Below, one piece after another: positions 54,268 through 61,969 of a stretch of DNA of 64,000 nucleotides (position 1 is its first letter; every line of letters starts with the position of its first letter). This DNA is from Micromonospora endolithica (GTDB lineage Bacteria; Actinomycetota; Actinomycetes; Mycobacteriales; Micromonosporaceae): assembly GCF_003626595.1 (NCBI RefSeq), contig NZ_RBAK01000013.1, positions 1-64,000 of the forward strand, read 5' to 3'. The position numbers were made by a program, and so were the translations under genes. The notes under the pieces are model-generated. The model saw only the letters and a list, made by a program, of their open reading frames with translations, had not been told where the DNA came from and made no database searches.

Positions 54268-55074
54268 TCAACGGCTCTGGGGTGGGGCCCGGTGCGGGGC
54301 GCCTCGGCGCGTGTCGGTGCCGTCCCGGCTGGCCCGCCGGATCGGCGCCAGGGTGTCGTCGAGCAGCGCGGTCATCGCGGCGGACGGCTCCAGTCGCAGC
54401 TCCCGCAGCAGCAGGTCCCGGTAGACGTAGAAGGCGTGCACCGCCTCGAAGGCGTTGCCCTCGGCCAGGTGGATCCGGACCACCAGGCGGTGCGGCGTCT
54501 CCCGCAGCGGCTCGGCGGCCATCGCTTCCAGGGCGGCCTCCAGGGCCGCACCGTGCCGGCCCGCCGCGAGGTGCTGGTCGGCGAGTTCCTCCAACATGTG
54601 CAGGCGCAGCTGACGCAGCCGTTCCCGCTCGGCCAGGACCCAGTCGTCGTACCAGCCCGGCAGCAGGTCGTGCCGGCCGGCTTCGAGCGCGGCGGCCAGG
54701 CCCGGGTCGGTGCCGTCGCGCACCCGCGCGGCGGTGCCGACCAGGACGTCCACGTCGACCGCGACCAGCGGCCCGAGGCGTACGGTGTCGCCGACGGTGC
54801 TCACCGGGCAGCAGGGGTCCTGCCGCAGCCGCCACAGCGCGGTACGCAGCGACGACAGGGCCCGTTCCTCCGGCGCCTCCGGCCACAGCAGCCCGGCCAG
54901 GTGACTGCGGGTGACGCCGGGTCGCAACCCGATCAGCGCGAGCACCCGTTGCAGGCCGCGCGGTACCACCACCGGGGCGGTGCCGTGCAGCAGCCGGAAG
55001 CCGCCCAGCAGGTGCAGCGAGATCGGCGCGCCGTGGCGCGTGCCCGTGGTCGGCATGGACTGATCGACGGCCAC
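54268..55074 (-). CDS. SARP-family transcriptional activator
   Basis: A 268-aa Streptomyces antibiotic regulatory protein. Residues ~18-95 form the OmpR-like winged helix (LHLLGGFRLLHGTAPVVVPR, ERALSSLRTALWRLRQDP). Residues ~100-250 are the bacterial transcriptional activation domain (LLPGWYDDWVLAERERLRQL, AFYVYRDLLLRELRLEPSAA). It is the cluster-situated activator of the pigment genes. No AAA/TPR extension is present, so it is a small SARP. It lies between the two cyclase operons, and the SARP boxes around it read toward each of them. Confidence 0.93.
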   Translation of the reverse strand: MAVDQSMPTTGTRHGAPISLHLLGGFRLLHGTAPVVVPRGLQRVLALIGLRPGVTRSHLAGLLWPEAPEERALSSLRTALWRLRQDPCCPVSTVGDTVRLGPLVAVDVDVLVGTAARVRDGTDPGLAAALEAGRHDLLPGWYDDWVLAERERLRQLRLHMLEELADQHLAAGRHGAALEAALEAMAAEPLRETPHRLVVRIHLAEGNAFEAVHAFYVYRDLLLRELRLEPSAAMTALLDDTLAPIRRASRDGTDTRRGAPHRAPPQSR

Positions 55075-55342
55075 GGCGGCACCCCCTGCGGAAGGCTCGG
55101 CGGAGACTCCTCGACTGGGTCCCCGGCGCGGCCGCCCGGGACCGCACTGTCGAAAGGGCTTGCCGCGCCCCGGCGTCGGGCACCGCGGCCGCCGGGCTGA
55201 CCGGGATGAAGATTATCAATCGCGATGACTCTCGGTCAACGAGGTGAGCCGCTGTCGGTGTCGACACGCGAGCCGTGAGAACCGTTCTGAACTGCGAATA
55301 GTTTCGCAGGTCACGAGATGCTCCACAGCGGATACACAGCTA

Positions 55343-55360
55343 GCGTCAACGCAGCGTCAC
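55343..55360 (-). promoter_or_regulatory. SARP box reading toward the SARP gene
   Basis: On the + strand it is GCGTCAA-CGCA-GCGTCAC, i.e. GTGACGC-TGCG-TTGACGC toward the SARP gene. The heptamers repeat with four bases between. Eight bases further on that strand is TATCCG, a possible -10. Confidence 0.75.
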
Positions 55361-55386
55361 CAAATTGCCGTGGTGTGGGTGGTCCG

Positions 55387-55404
55387 TTGACGCGTCCGTG
55401 ACGC
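55387..55404 (+). promoter_or_regulatory. SARP box reading toward the main biosynthetic operon
   Basis: TTGACGC-GTCC-GTGACGC, two heptamers at an 11-base pitch. Nine bases downstream lies CATCGT (55414-55419), a plausible -10, about 70 bases before the cyclase 2 start. The arrangement equals that at the cyclase 1 promoter. Confidence 0.78.
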
Positions 55405-55488
55405 CGCCGTCCGCATCGTGTCGACAGTCGTCCGGCTCGGCCGGCGCCGGCGTCATCCACGCCGGGTGCCGTGGGGGGAGGCCCATCC

Positions 55489-55827
55489 ATGGACCGTTCG
55501 TTGATCATCGCGAAAGTCGACCCGAGCGCCGAAGCGCGGGTCGCGGAGATCTTCGCGGAGTCCGACGCGACCGAGCTGCCGCACCTGGCCGGGGTGCGCC
55601 ACCGGTCCCTGTACCGCCTGCACGACCTCTACGTGCACCTGCTGGAGACCGAGCTGCCGGGCGAGGGCGCGGTGGCGGCGGCCCGGCAGCACCCGGAGTT
55701 CGACCGGGTCAGCGCGGCGCTGCGCCGGTACGTCTCGCCGTACCTGCCGAGCTGGCGGGAACCGCGCGACGCGATGGCCCGCTGCTTCTACCGCTTCGAC
55801 GGCACTCCGACCGGACCGCGACGGTGA
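55489..55827 (+). CDS. TcmI-type polyketide cyclase (copy 2)
   Basis: A 112-aa cyclase: MDRSLIIAKVDPSAEARVAE, IFAESDATELPHLAGVRHRS, YLPSWREPRDAMARCFYRF. It is clearly related to the copy at 53796 but closer to the family consensus. ATG 55489 is preceded by GGGGGGAGG. It is the first gene of the long rightward operon and overlaps the carboxylase gene by four bases. Confidence 0.92.
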   Translation: MDRSLIIAKVDPSAEARVAEIFAESDATELPHLAGVRHRSLYRLHDLYVHLLETELPGEGAVAAARQHPEFDRVSAALRRYVSPYLPSWREPRDAMARCFYRFDGTPTGPRR

Positions 55828-57533
55828 CCGCCACCACGCCCCAGGGGTCGCTGTGGGCCCGCTGCGCGGGCTGTTCCAGCCTGCTGTACCGCAAGCGGCT
55901 TCGCCGCAATCTCGACGTCTGTCCCGAGTGCGGGGCGCACACCCGGCTCGACGCGCCCGCCCGGCTGGCCCAGCTGGTCGACCCGGACTCCTTCAGCGCT
56001 CTGCCGGACCATCCGGCCGAGGTGGACCCGATCGGGTTCGTCGACGTGCTGCCGTACCCGCACCGGCTCACCGCCGCGCGGGCCGCGACCGGCCTGACCG
56101 AGGCGGTGGTGTGCGGCACCGCCGCGATCGGCGGGCACGGCTGCGCGGTGGCGGTGATGGACTTCCGGTTCCTCGGCGGCAGCCTCGGCTGTGCGGTCGG
56201 CGAGCTGGTCACCCGTACCGCCGAACGAGCGCTGGCCGACGGCGTCCCACTGGTGCTGGTCACCGCCTCCGGCGGCGCCCGGATGCAGGAGGGCGCCCTC
56301 TCACTGATGCAGATGGCGACGGTCAGCCAGGCGGTCGCCGGGCTGCGGGAGGCGGGACTGCTCAGCGTCAGCGTCCTGACCGACCCCACGTACGGCGGCG
56401 TGGCGGCGTCCTTCGCCACCAACACCGACGTGGTCCTGGCCGAGAGCGGCGCGCGGATGGGGTTCGCCGGTCCCCGGGTGATCCGCCAGGTCACCGGTCG
56501 TGAGCTGCCGGAAGGCTTCCAGACCGCCGAGTTCCTGCTCCGCCACGGCCAGGTCGACATGGTGGTGCCCCGGTACGCCCTGCGGGCCCGGCTGGCAGCC
56601 CTGCTCGCCACCGCGCACGGCGGACGCCGACCGGACGCCCGGACCGGCGTACCCGGGCAGCCGCCGCCGGTCGACAGCGCGCGACCGGCGCGGGTGCCGG
56701 CCGCGCGGGCCCCGGCGGAGGCCGGAGACGACGCCTGGGCGACGGTACGGCTGGCCCGGCACGCCGGACGACCGACCACCCTGGACTACCTGGAGACCGC
56801 CTTCGACGGCTTCGTCGAGCTGCACGGCGACCGGCTCGGCGCCGACTGCCCGGCGGTGGTCGGCGGTTTCGCGCGACTCGACGGTCGGCCGGTGCTGGTG
56901 GTCGGGCACCAGAAGGGACACACGACCGGCGAGCTGGTAACCCGCAACTTCGGCATGGCCAGCCCGGCCGGGCACCGCAAGGCGCTGCGACTGATGCGAC
57001 TGGCCGCACGCCTCGGCCTGCCGGTGGTGACCCTGGTCGACACCCCCGGGGCCGACCCGGGGGTCCGTGCCGAGGAGCAGGGTCAGGCGGCGGCGATCGC
57101 GGAGAACATCCTGGCCATGACCGTACTGCCCACCCCGGTGGTCACAGTGGTCACCGGCGAGGGCGGAAGCGGCGGCGCGCTGGCCCTGGCGGTCGCCGAC
57201 CGGGTGCTGATGCTCCAGCACGCCGTCTACTCGGTGATCAGCCCGGAGGGCTGCGCGGCGATCCTGTGGCCGGACCGTTCGGCGGCTCCGCAGGCGGCTC
57301 GCGCACTGCGGCTGACCGCCGGAGACCTGTACCGGCTCGGGATCACCGACGAGGTCGTGCCGGAGCCCGAGCCGGCCGCGCACGCCGATCCGGCGGCGGC
57401 GGCCCGCGCGTTGCGGGAGGCGGTCCTGGCGAACCTGCTGCCACTGCTCGACGTACCGCCGGCGACGCTGGTGCGCCGTCGGCGGCAGCGCTTCCGCCGC
57501 TTCGGCGCCGCCAATCGGCCAGGTGTCCGGTGA
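55824..57533 (+). CDS. accDA: acetyl-CoA carboxylase carboxyltransferase, fused beta-alpha
   Basis: A 569-aa natural fusion. Residues ~1-265 are AccD: the zinc ribbon CAGCSSLLYRKRLRRNLDVC then PECG, and LVTASGGARMQEGALSLMQM. Residues ~300-545 are AccA: LDYLETAFDGFVELHGDRLG, GHQKGHTTGELVTRNFGMAS, VTGEGGSGGALALAVADRVL, SPEGCAAILW. It transfers the carboxyl group from biotin to acetyl-CoA, giving malonyl-CoA extender units. GTG 55824 overlaps cyclase 2; the end overlaps the BCCP start. A linker rich in Pro/Ala joins the halves. Confidence 0.93.
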   Translation: MTATTPQGSLWARCAGCSSLLYRKRLRRNLDVCPECGAHTRLDAPARLAQLVDPDSFSALPDHPAEVDPIGFVDVLPYPHRLTAARAATGLTEAVVCGTAAIGGHGCAVAVMDFRFLGGSLGCAVGELVTRTAERALADGVPLVLVTASGGARMQEGALSLMQMATVSQAVAGLREAGLLSVSVLTDPTYGGVAASFATNTDVVLAESGARMGFAGPRVIRQVTGRELPEGFQTAEFLLRHGQVDMVVPRYALRARLAALLATAHGGRRPDARTGVPGQPPPVDSARPARVPAARAPAEAGDDAWATVRLARHAGRPTTLDYLETAFDGFVELHGDRLGADCPAVVGGFARLDGRPVLVVGHQKGHTTGELVTRNFGMASPAGHRKALRLMRLAARLGLPVVTLVDTPGADPGVRAEEQGQAAAIAENILAMTVLPTPVVTVVTGEGGSGGALALAVADRVLMLQHAVYSVISPEGCAAILWPDRSAAPQAARALRLTAGDLYRLGITDEVVPEPEPAAHADPAAAARALREAVLANLLPLLDVPPATLVRRRRQRFRRFGAANRPGVR

Positions 57534-57672
57534 GCGCGAGGAGTGAGCCGGGTTTGCGAGCCCCGCAGTCGCGAACGGAGGGCGGGCCGGTGAGCGCGAG
57601 GAGTGAGCCGGGTTTGCGAGCCCCGCAGTCGCGAACGGAGGGCGGGCCGGTGAGCGCGAGGAGTGAGCCGGG
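57530..57672 (+). repeat. 60-bp perfect tandem repeat with partial third copy
   Basis: Units at 57530-57589 and 57590-57649 are identical and the third copy breaks off after ~23 bases. Each unit begins with GTGAGCGCGAGGAGTGAGCC and ends in GGAGGGCGGGCCG, so each supplies a ribosome binding site and a GTG start. Sixty bases is 20 codons, so all starts stay in frame with the BCCP gene. The GAGCG-rich composition resembles the element at 30709. Confidence 0.92.
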
Positions 57673-58183
57673 TCCGCCTGGCTCCCGCAACGGGTCCGGG
57701 CCGGAGGTCGCGGCGGACGACGGGCTGGCCGGGCTGCGCCGGCAGGTCCGACACCTGCTCGCCGAGCTGTCCGGTCCGGTCCGCCGGGTGCGGCTGGCCA
57801 GCGGCGACAGCGTACTGGAGGTGGAGTGGGCCGTTCCGTCGGTGCCCGCCGCGCCCGAGCGACCGGCGCCGCCGGCCTCCGTGGCCCACGGCCCGGGCGC
57901 GCCGGCGGAGCCGATCGCCGCGCCCCCGGCCGCGCCGGTGCACGCGCTCGCGGTGCGCTCACCCGTCGTCGGCACCTTCTACCGGGCGGCCGAGCCGGGC
58001 GCCGCGCCGTTCGTCGCGGTCGGTGACGTGGTCCGGCCCGGGCAGGTCGTCGGGATCGTCGAGGCGATGAAGCTGATGAACGAGGTGACCGCCGACCGGG
58101 CCGGCCGGGTCGTCGAGGTACTGGCCGGCGACGGCCAGCCGGTCGAGTACGACCAGCCGCTGCTCGCACTCGACCCGGCCTGA
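57530..58183 (+). CDS. accB: acetyl-CoA carboxylase biotin carboxyl carrier protein
   Basis: 217 aa if started at the first GTG, 177 aa from the third. The C-terminal ~80 residues are the biotinyl domain (VRSPVVGTFYRAAEPGAAPF) with the biotinylated Lys in VGIVEAMKLMNEVTADRAG. Before it come a short helical part (GLAGLRRQVRHLLAELSGPV) and a Pro/Ala linker. The first 40 residues are two identical 20-residue repeats encoded by the tandem unit and are unlike any BCCP, so the start at 57650 gives the most normal protein. It overlaps accDA by four bases. Confidence 0.9.
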   Translation: MSARSEPGLRAPQSRTEGGPVSARSEPGLRAPQSRTEGGPVSARSEPGPPGSRNGSGPEVAADDGLAGLRRQVRHLLAELSGPVRRVRLASGDSVLEVEWAVPSVPAAPERPAPPASVAHGPGAPAEPIAAPPAAPVHALAVRSPVVGTFYRAAEPGAAPFVAVGDVVRPGQVVGIVEAMKLMNEVTADRAGRVVEVLAGDGQPVEYDQPLLALDPA

Positions 58184-58196
58184 GACGGGGGGCCTG

Positions 58197-59576
58197 ATGT
58201 TCGCGAAGGTGCTGATCGCCAACCGGGGAGAGATCGCGCTACGGGTGCTGCGGGCGTGCCGCGAGCTGGGCATCCGTACCGCGGTGGTCTACTCCACCGC
58301 GGACGCCGACTCGGCCGCGGTGCGCCTGGCCGACCAGGCCGTCCTGATCGGACCGGCGGCCAGCCGGCGCAGCTATCTGAACGCCGCCGCGATCGTCGAG
58401 GCGGCCCGCCTGGTCGGCGCGGAGGCGGTGCACCCCGGGTACGGGTTCCTCTCCGAGGACGCCGACTTCGCCGAGATCTGCGCCGACAACGGCCTGACGT
58501 TCATCGGCCCGCCGCCGGAGGTGATGTCGGCGCTGGCCGACAAGTCCTCCGCGCGGGAGCTGATGCGCCGCGCCGGCCTGCCGCTGCCGCCGGGCAGCGT
58601 CGCGCCGGTGCCCACCGCCGAGCAGGCGGCGCGGGTCGCCGCCGAGGTCGGCTACCCGGTGATCGTCAAGGCCGCCGCCGGGGGCGGGGGCCGTGGGATG
58701 ACCGTCGTGCACACCCCGGCGGAGCTACCCCGGGCGTACGCGCGGACGCGGGCCGCCGCGCAGGTCGCCTTCGGCGACGACCGGGTGTACGTCGAGCGTT
58801 ATCTGACCGATGCCCGGCACGTCGAGGTCCAGGTGCTCTGCGACGGCCACGGCAACGGCGTGCACCTGGGCACCCGGGACTGTTCGGTGCAGCGGCGGCA
58901 CCAGAAGCTGGTCGAGGAGGCACCGGCGCCCGCCCTGTCGGCCGGCGCGCTGGAGGCGATCTCGGCGTGCGCGCTGCGCGGTGCCCTGGCGGTCGGCTTC
59001 ACCGGCGCCGGGACGGTGGAGTTCCTGGTCGACGCCGAGGAACGGTTCCACTTCCTGGAGATCAACTGCCGGATCCAGGTGGAGCACCCGGTCACCGAGA
59101 TGATCACCGGGATCGACCTGGTGCACGAGCAGTTGCACATCGCCGCGGGGGTGCCGCTGCGCTGGCGGCAGGAGGAGATCGTCCCGCACGGGGTGGCCAT
59201 CGAGTGCCGGGTCAACGTCGAGGACCCGGACCGGGACTTCGCGCCCACGCCGGGCCGGCTGGAGCGGTTCCTGCCACCGGGGGGCCCGTTCACCCGCGTC
59301 GACACCCACGGCCGTCCCGGCTACCTGATCGGGCCGCACTACGACTCGTTGCTGGCCAAGGTGGCCGTCTGGGCGCCGGACCGGGAACTGGCGCTCAACC
59401 GGCTGGAACGGGCGCTCGAGGAGTTCGACATCGCCGGCCCCGGCATCCGCACCACCATCCCGTTCGTCCGCCGGGTGCTCGACGACGCCGGCTTCCGCAA
59501 GGGCCGCTACACGACCGGCCTGGTCGAGCGGCTGCTCGCCGTCCCGACCGACCCACCGCACAGGAGGACCCGATGA
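58197..59576 (+). CDS. accC: acetyl-CoA carboxylase biotin carboxylase
   Basis: A 459-aa ATP-grasp enzyme that carboxylates biotin on BCCP. Conserved stretches: KVLIANRGEIALRVLRACRE, EAVHPGYGFLSEDADFAEIC, KAAAGGGGRGMTVVHTPAEL, and FLEINCRIQVEHPVTEMITG. The length is standard for a stand-alone AccC. GGGGGGCC precedes ATG 58197. With accDA and accB it gives a complete, cluster-dedicated carboxylase. Confidence 0.95.
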   Translation: MFAKVLIANRGEIALRVLRACRELGIRTAVVYSTADADSAAVRLADQAVLIGPAASRRSYLNAAAIVEAARLVGAEAVHPGYGFLSEDADFAEICADNGLTFIGPPPEVMSALADKSSARELMRRAGLPLPPGSVAPVPTAEQAARVAAEVGYPVIVKAAAGGGGRGMTVVHTPAELPRAYARTRAAAQVAFGDDRVYVERYLTDARHVEVQVLCDGHGNGVHLGTRDCSVQRRHQKLVEEAPAPALSAGALEAISACALRGALAVGFTGAGTVEFLVDAEERFHFLEINCRIQVEHPVTEMITGIDLVHEQLHIAAGVPLRWRQEEIVPHGVAIECRVNVEDPDRDFAPTPGRLERFLPPGGPFTRVDTHGRPGYLIGPHYDSLLAKVAVWAPDRELALNRLERALEEFDIAGPGIRTTIPFVRRVLDDAGFRKGRYTTGLVERLLAVPTDPPHRRTR

Positions 59577-60289
59577 CCGTCACCCACGGCCGACCACTGA
59601 CCACCGAGATCACCGACATCCTGGTGACGCACTGCGGTCTCGACCCCGACGCCGCCGCCCGGGCGCCGGCGGCGTCGCTGGAGGAACTCGGCATGGACTC
59701 GCTGGCCCTGCTCGAACTGTCCGCCGTGGTGTCCGACCGCTGGCAGGTGCAGATACCCGAGGAGACCGCGCAGCTCAGCATCGCCGGTGTCGCGGACCTG
59801 GTCGCCCGCCGCGCCGACCCGCCCGGGCACACCGAGAACAGCGTCCTGATCGCCGCACCGCTGCCGCTGGTGTGGGCGGTCACCAACGACGTCGCCGGGT
59901 GGCCCGAGCTGTTCACCGAGTACGCCCGCGCGGAGATCCTGCACCGCGACGGGAACACCGTCCGGTTCCGGCTGACCATGCACCCGGACGAGAACGGCGT
60001 CGCCTGGAGCTGGGTCAGCGAGCGGACCGTCGACCCGACCAGCCACGAGGTCCACGCCCGGCGGGTGGAGACCGGCCCGTTCGAGTACATGCGGATCCAC
60101 TGGCGCTACACCACCGAGCCCGGCGGCACCCGGATGACCTGGGTGCAGGACTTCGCGATGAAGCCGACCGCGCCGATCGACAACGCCGGCATGACCGACC
60201 GGATCAACACCAACAGCGCGGTACAGCTCGCGGTGATCCGGGAGAAGATCGAGCGGCTGGCCCGCGAGGGCGGTGCCGGCGATGAGTGA
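59573..60289 (+). CDS. acyl carrier protein fused to aromatase/cyclase
   Basis: A 238-aa two-domain protein. Residues 1-80 are a type II PKS acyl carrier protein with the phosphopantetheine Ser43 in LEELGMDSLALLELS. Residues ~84-238 are a START/Bet v1 aromatase/cyclase of the WhiE ORFVI/TcmN type (GHTENSVLIAAPLPLVWAVT, NDVAGWPELFTEYARAEILH, RMTWVQDFAMKPTAPIDNAG). In known clusters these are separate genes; here the cyclase begins where a stand-alone one would have its start Met, with no ATG or GTG at the joint. CAGGAGG precedes ATG 59573, which overlaps the accC stop. Confidence 0.93.
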   Translation: MTVTHGRPLTTEITDILVTHCGLDPDAAARAPAASLEELGMDSLALLELSAVVSDRWQVQIPEETAQLSIAGVADLVARRADPPGHTENSVLIAAPLPLVWAVTNDVAGWPELFTEYARAEILHRDGNTVRFRLTMHPDENGVAWSWVSERTVDPTSHEVHARRVETGPFEYMRIHWRYTTEPGGTRMTWVQDFAMKPTAPIDNAGMTDRINTNSAVQLAVIREKIERLAREGGAGDE

Positions 60290-60698
60290 GCGGGCCACGG
60301 ACGCGGCACGCCGCCCGGTCGCCGCCACCGACGTACCGGCGGACCGCCGGCGCGGTGGCGAACTGCGGGTGCTGCTCGGCCCGCGCACCGTCGGCAGCAC
60401 CTCCGGCTTCCTGGGCGTGGCCACCCTGCGTCCGGGCGAGCGCATCGCCGAGCACTACCACCCGTACAGCGAGGAGTTCCTGTACGTGGCGCGCGGGGCC
60501 ATCACCGTCGACCTCGACGACGTGCCGGTGTCGCTGGCCGCGGGCGAGGCGCTCTTCGTCCCGGTGAACGTCCGGCACCGGCTGCGCAACACCGGCGCCG
60601 AACCGGCCGAGGTGGTCTTCCACCTCGGACCCCTGGCCCCCCGGCCGGAGCTGGGGCACGTCGACACGGAACTCGTCGAGCAGCGGGGCGGGTCATGA
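60282..60698 (+). CDS. cupin-domain protein of the polyketide cluster
   Basis: A 138-aa single-cupin protein: LGVATLRPGERIAEHYHPYS and EEFLYVARGAITVDLDDVPV carry the metal-binding His and Glu residues of motif 1, and LFVPVNVRHRLRNTGAEPAE motif 2. Cupins of this kind (WhiE ORFII-like) accompany spore-pigment synthases; they may act as cyclases or oxygenases. It overlaps the ACP-cyclase gene by eight bases and the ketosynthase by four. Confidence 0.9.
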   Translation: MSERATDAARRPVAATDVPADRRRGGELRVLLGPRTVGSTSGFLGVATLRPGERIAEHYHPYSEEFLYVARGAITVDLDDVPVSLAAGEALFVPVNVRHRLRNTGAEPAEVVFHLGPLAPRPELGHVDTELVEQRGGS

Positions 60699-61969
60699 GG
60701 GAGCGCCGCACGGTGGTGACCGGGATCGGGGTGGTCGCCCCGGGCGGCGTCAGCCGGGACCGGTTCTGGAAGGCGATCACCGAGGGGCGCACCGCGACCC
60801 GTCGGATCACCTTCTTCGACCCCACGCCGTTCCGCTCGCAGATCGCCGCCGAGTGCGACTTCGACCCGGTCGCCGCCGGCCTCACCGACGCCGAGTGCCG
60901 CCGCGCCGACCGGTACGTCCAGTTCGCGCTGGCGTGCGCCGCCGAGGCGGTCGCCGACGCCGGGCTGGACCTCACCGACGCCCAGCGCGAGCGCACCGGG
61001 GTGGTGCTCGGCACCGCGGTCGGCGGCACCATGGCTCTGGAGCAGGAGTACGTCACGGTGAGCGACGCCGGCCGGCACTGGCTGGTCGACGCGACGCTCG
61101 GCGGCCGCTTCCTGTACCAGGCGCTGGTGCCGAGCAGCCTCGCCGCCGACGTGGCCTGCCGGCACCGGCTGCACGGCCCGGCCCAGGTCGTCTCCACGGG
61201 CTGCACGTCCGGCATCGACGCCATCGGGTACGCCCACCAGCTCATCGCCGACGACGAGGCGGACGTGGTACTGGCCGGTGCCGCCGACTCCCCGATCTCC
61301 CCGGTCACCGTCGCGTCCTTCGACGCGATCAAGGCGACCAGCCCGGACAACGACGATCCGGCGCACGCGTCGCGGCCGTTCGACGCCGACCGGCGGGGAT
61401 TCGTGCTCGCCGAGGGAGCGGCGGTGCTGGTGCTGGAGGAGGCCGGGCACGCCCGCCGGCGCGGGGCGCACGTCTACTGCGAGGTGGCCGGGTACGCCAG
61501 CCGCAGCAACGGCTACCACATGACCGGTCTGCGTCCGGACGGGCTGGAGATGGGGCTGGCGGTCAGCGCCGCGTTGAAGCAGGGCGGGATCGCGCCGGAC
61601 CAGGTCTCCTACATCAGCGCCCACGGCTCCGGGACCCGGCAGAACGACCGGCACGAGACGGCCGCGTTCAAGCGCGCCCTGGGCCAGGCCGCGTACCGGG
61701 TGCCGGTCAGCTCGATCAAGTCGATGGTCGGGCACTCGCTCGGCGCCATCGGCTCCATCGAGATGGCCGCCTGTGCCCTGGCCATCGAGTTCGGGGTGGT
61801 GCCGCCGACCGCCAACTGGACCACCCGGGACCCGGAGTGCGACCTGGACTACGTGCCGAACGAGGCCCGCGAGCTGCCGGTGGACGTGGCGCTGTCGGTG
61901 GGCAGCGGCTTCGGCGGTTTCCAGTCGGCGATGGTCTTCCGCCGGACGTCGGGGGCGGTGGCGGCGTGA
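60695..61969 (+). CDS. type II PKS ketosynthase alpha
   Basis: A 424-aa ketosynthase. The active-site Cys170 lies in VVSTGCTSGIDAIG, with His310 in YISAHGSGTRQND and His347 in KSMVGHSLGAIGS completing the triad. The protein extends the poly-beta-keto chain on the ACP together with the CLF. ATG 60695 overlaps the cupin stop, and its own stop overlaps the CLF start, so the two subunits are made in step. It is most like spore-pigment (WhiE ORFIII) enzymes. Confidence 0.96.
   Translation: MRERRTVVTGIGVVAPGGVSRDRFWKAITEGRTATRRITFFDPTPFRSQIAAECDFDPVAAGLTDAECRRADRYVQFALACAAEAVADAGLDLTDAQRERTGVVLGTAVGGTMALEQEYVTVSDAGRHWLVDATLGGRFLYQALVPSSLAADVACRHRLHGPAQVVSTGCTSGIDAIGYAHQLIADDEADVVLAGAADSPISPVTVASFDAIKATSPDNDDPAHASRPFDADRRGFVLAEGAAVLVLEEAGHARRRGAHVYCEVAGYASRSNGYHMTGLRPDGLEMGLAVSAALKQGGIAPDQVSYISAHGSGTRQNDRHETAAFKRALGQAAYRVPVSSIKSMVGHSLGAIGSIEMAACALAIEFGVVPPTANWTTRDPECDLDYVPNEARELPVDVALSVGSGFGGFQSAMVFRRTSGAVAA

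Larger units (their letters stand above)
55075..55488. other. divergent regulatory region of the pigment cluster
   Basis: A 414-base gap with no gene separates the SARP gene from cyclase 2. It holds the two SARP boxes at 55343-55360 and 55387-55404. An A/T-richer patch lies around 55205-55330. The SARP start is ~255 bases from its nearest box, implying a long leader if that box drives it. Confidence 0.75.

Noticed and set aside
57530..57672. CRISPR-like repeat array
   Set aside because: The units are contiguous without spacers, only two and a fraction in number, and translated.
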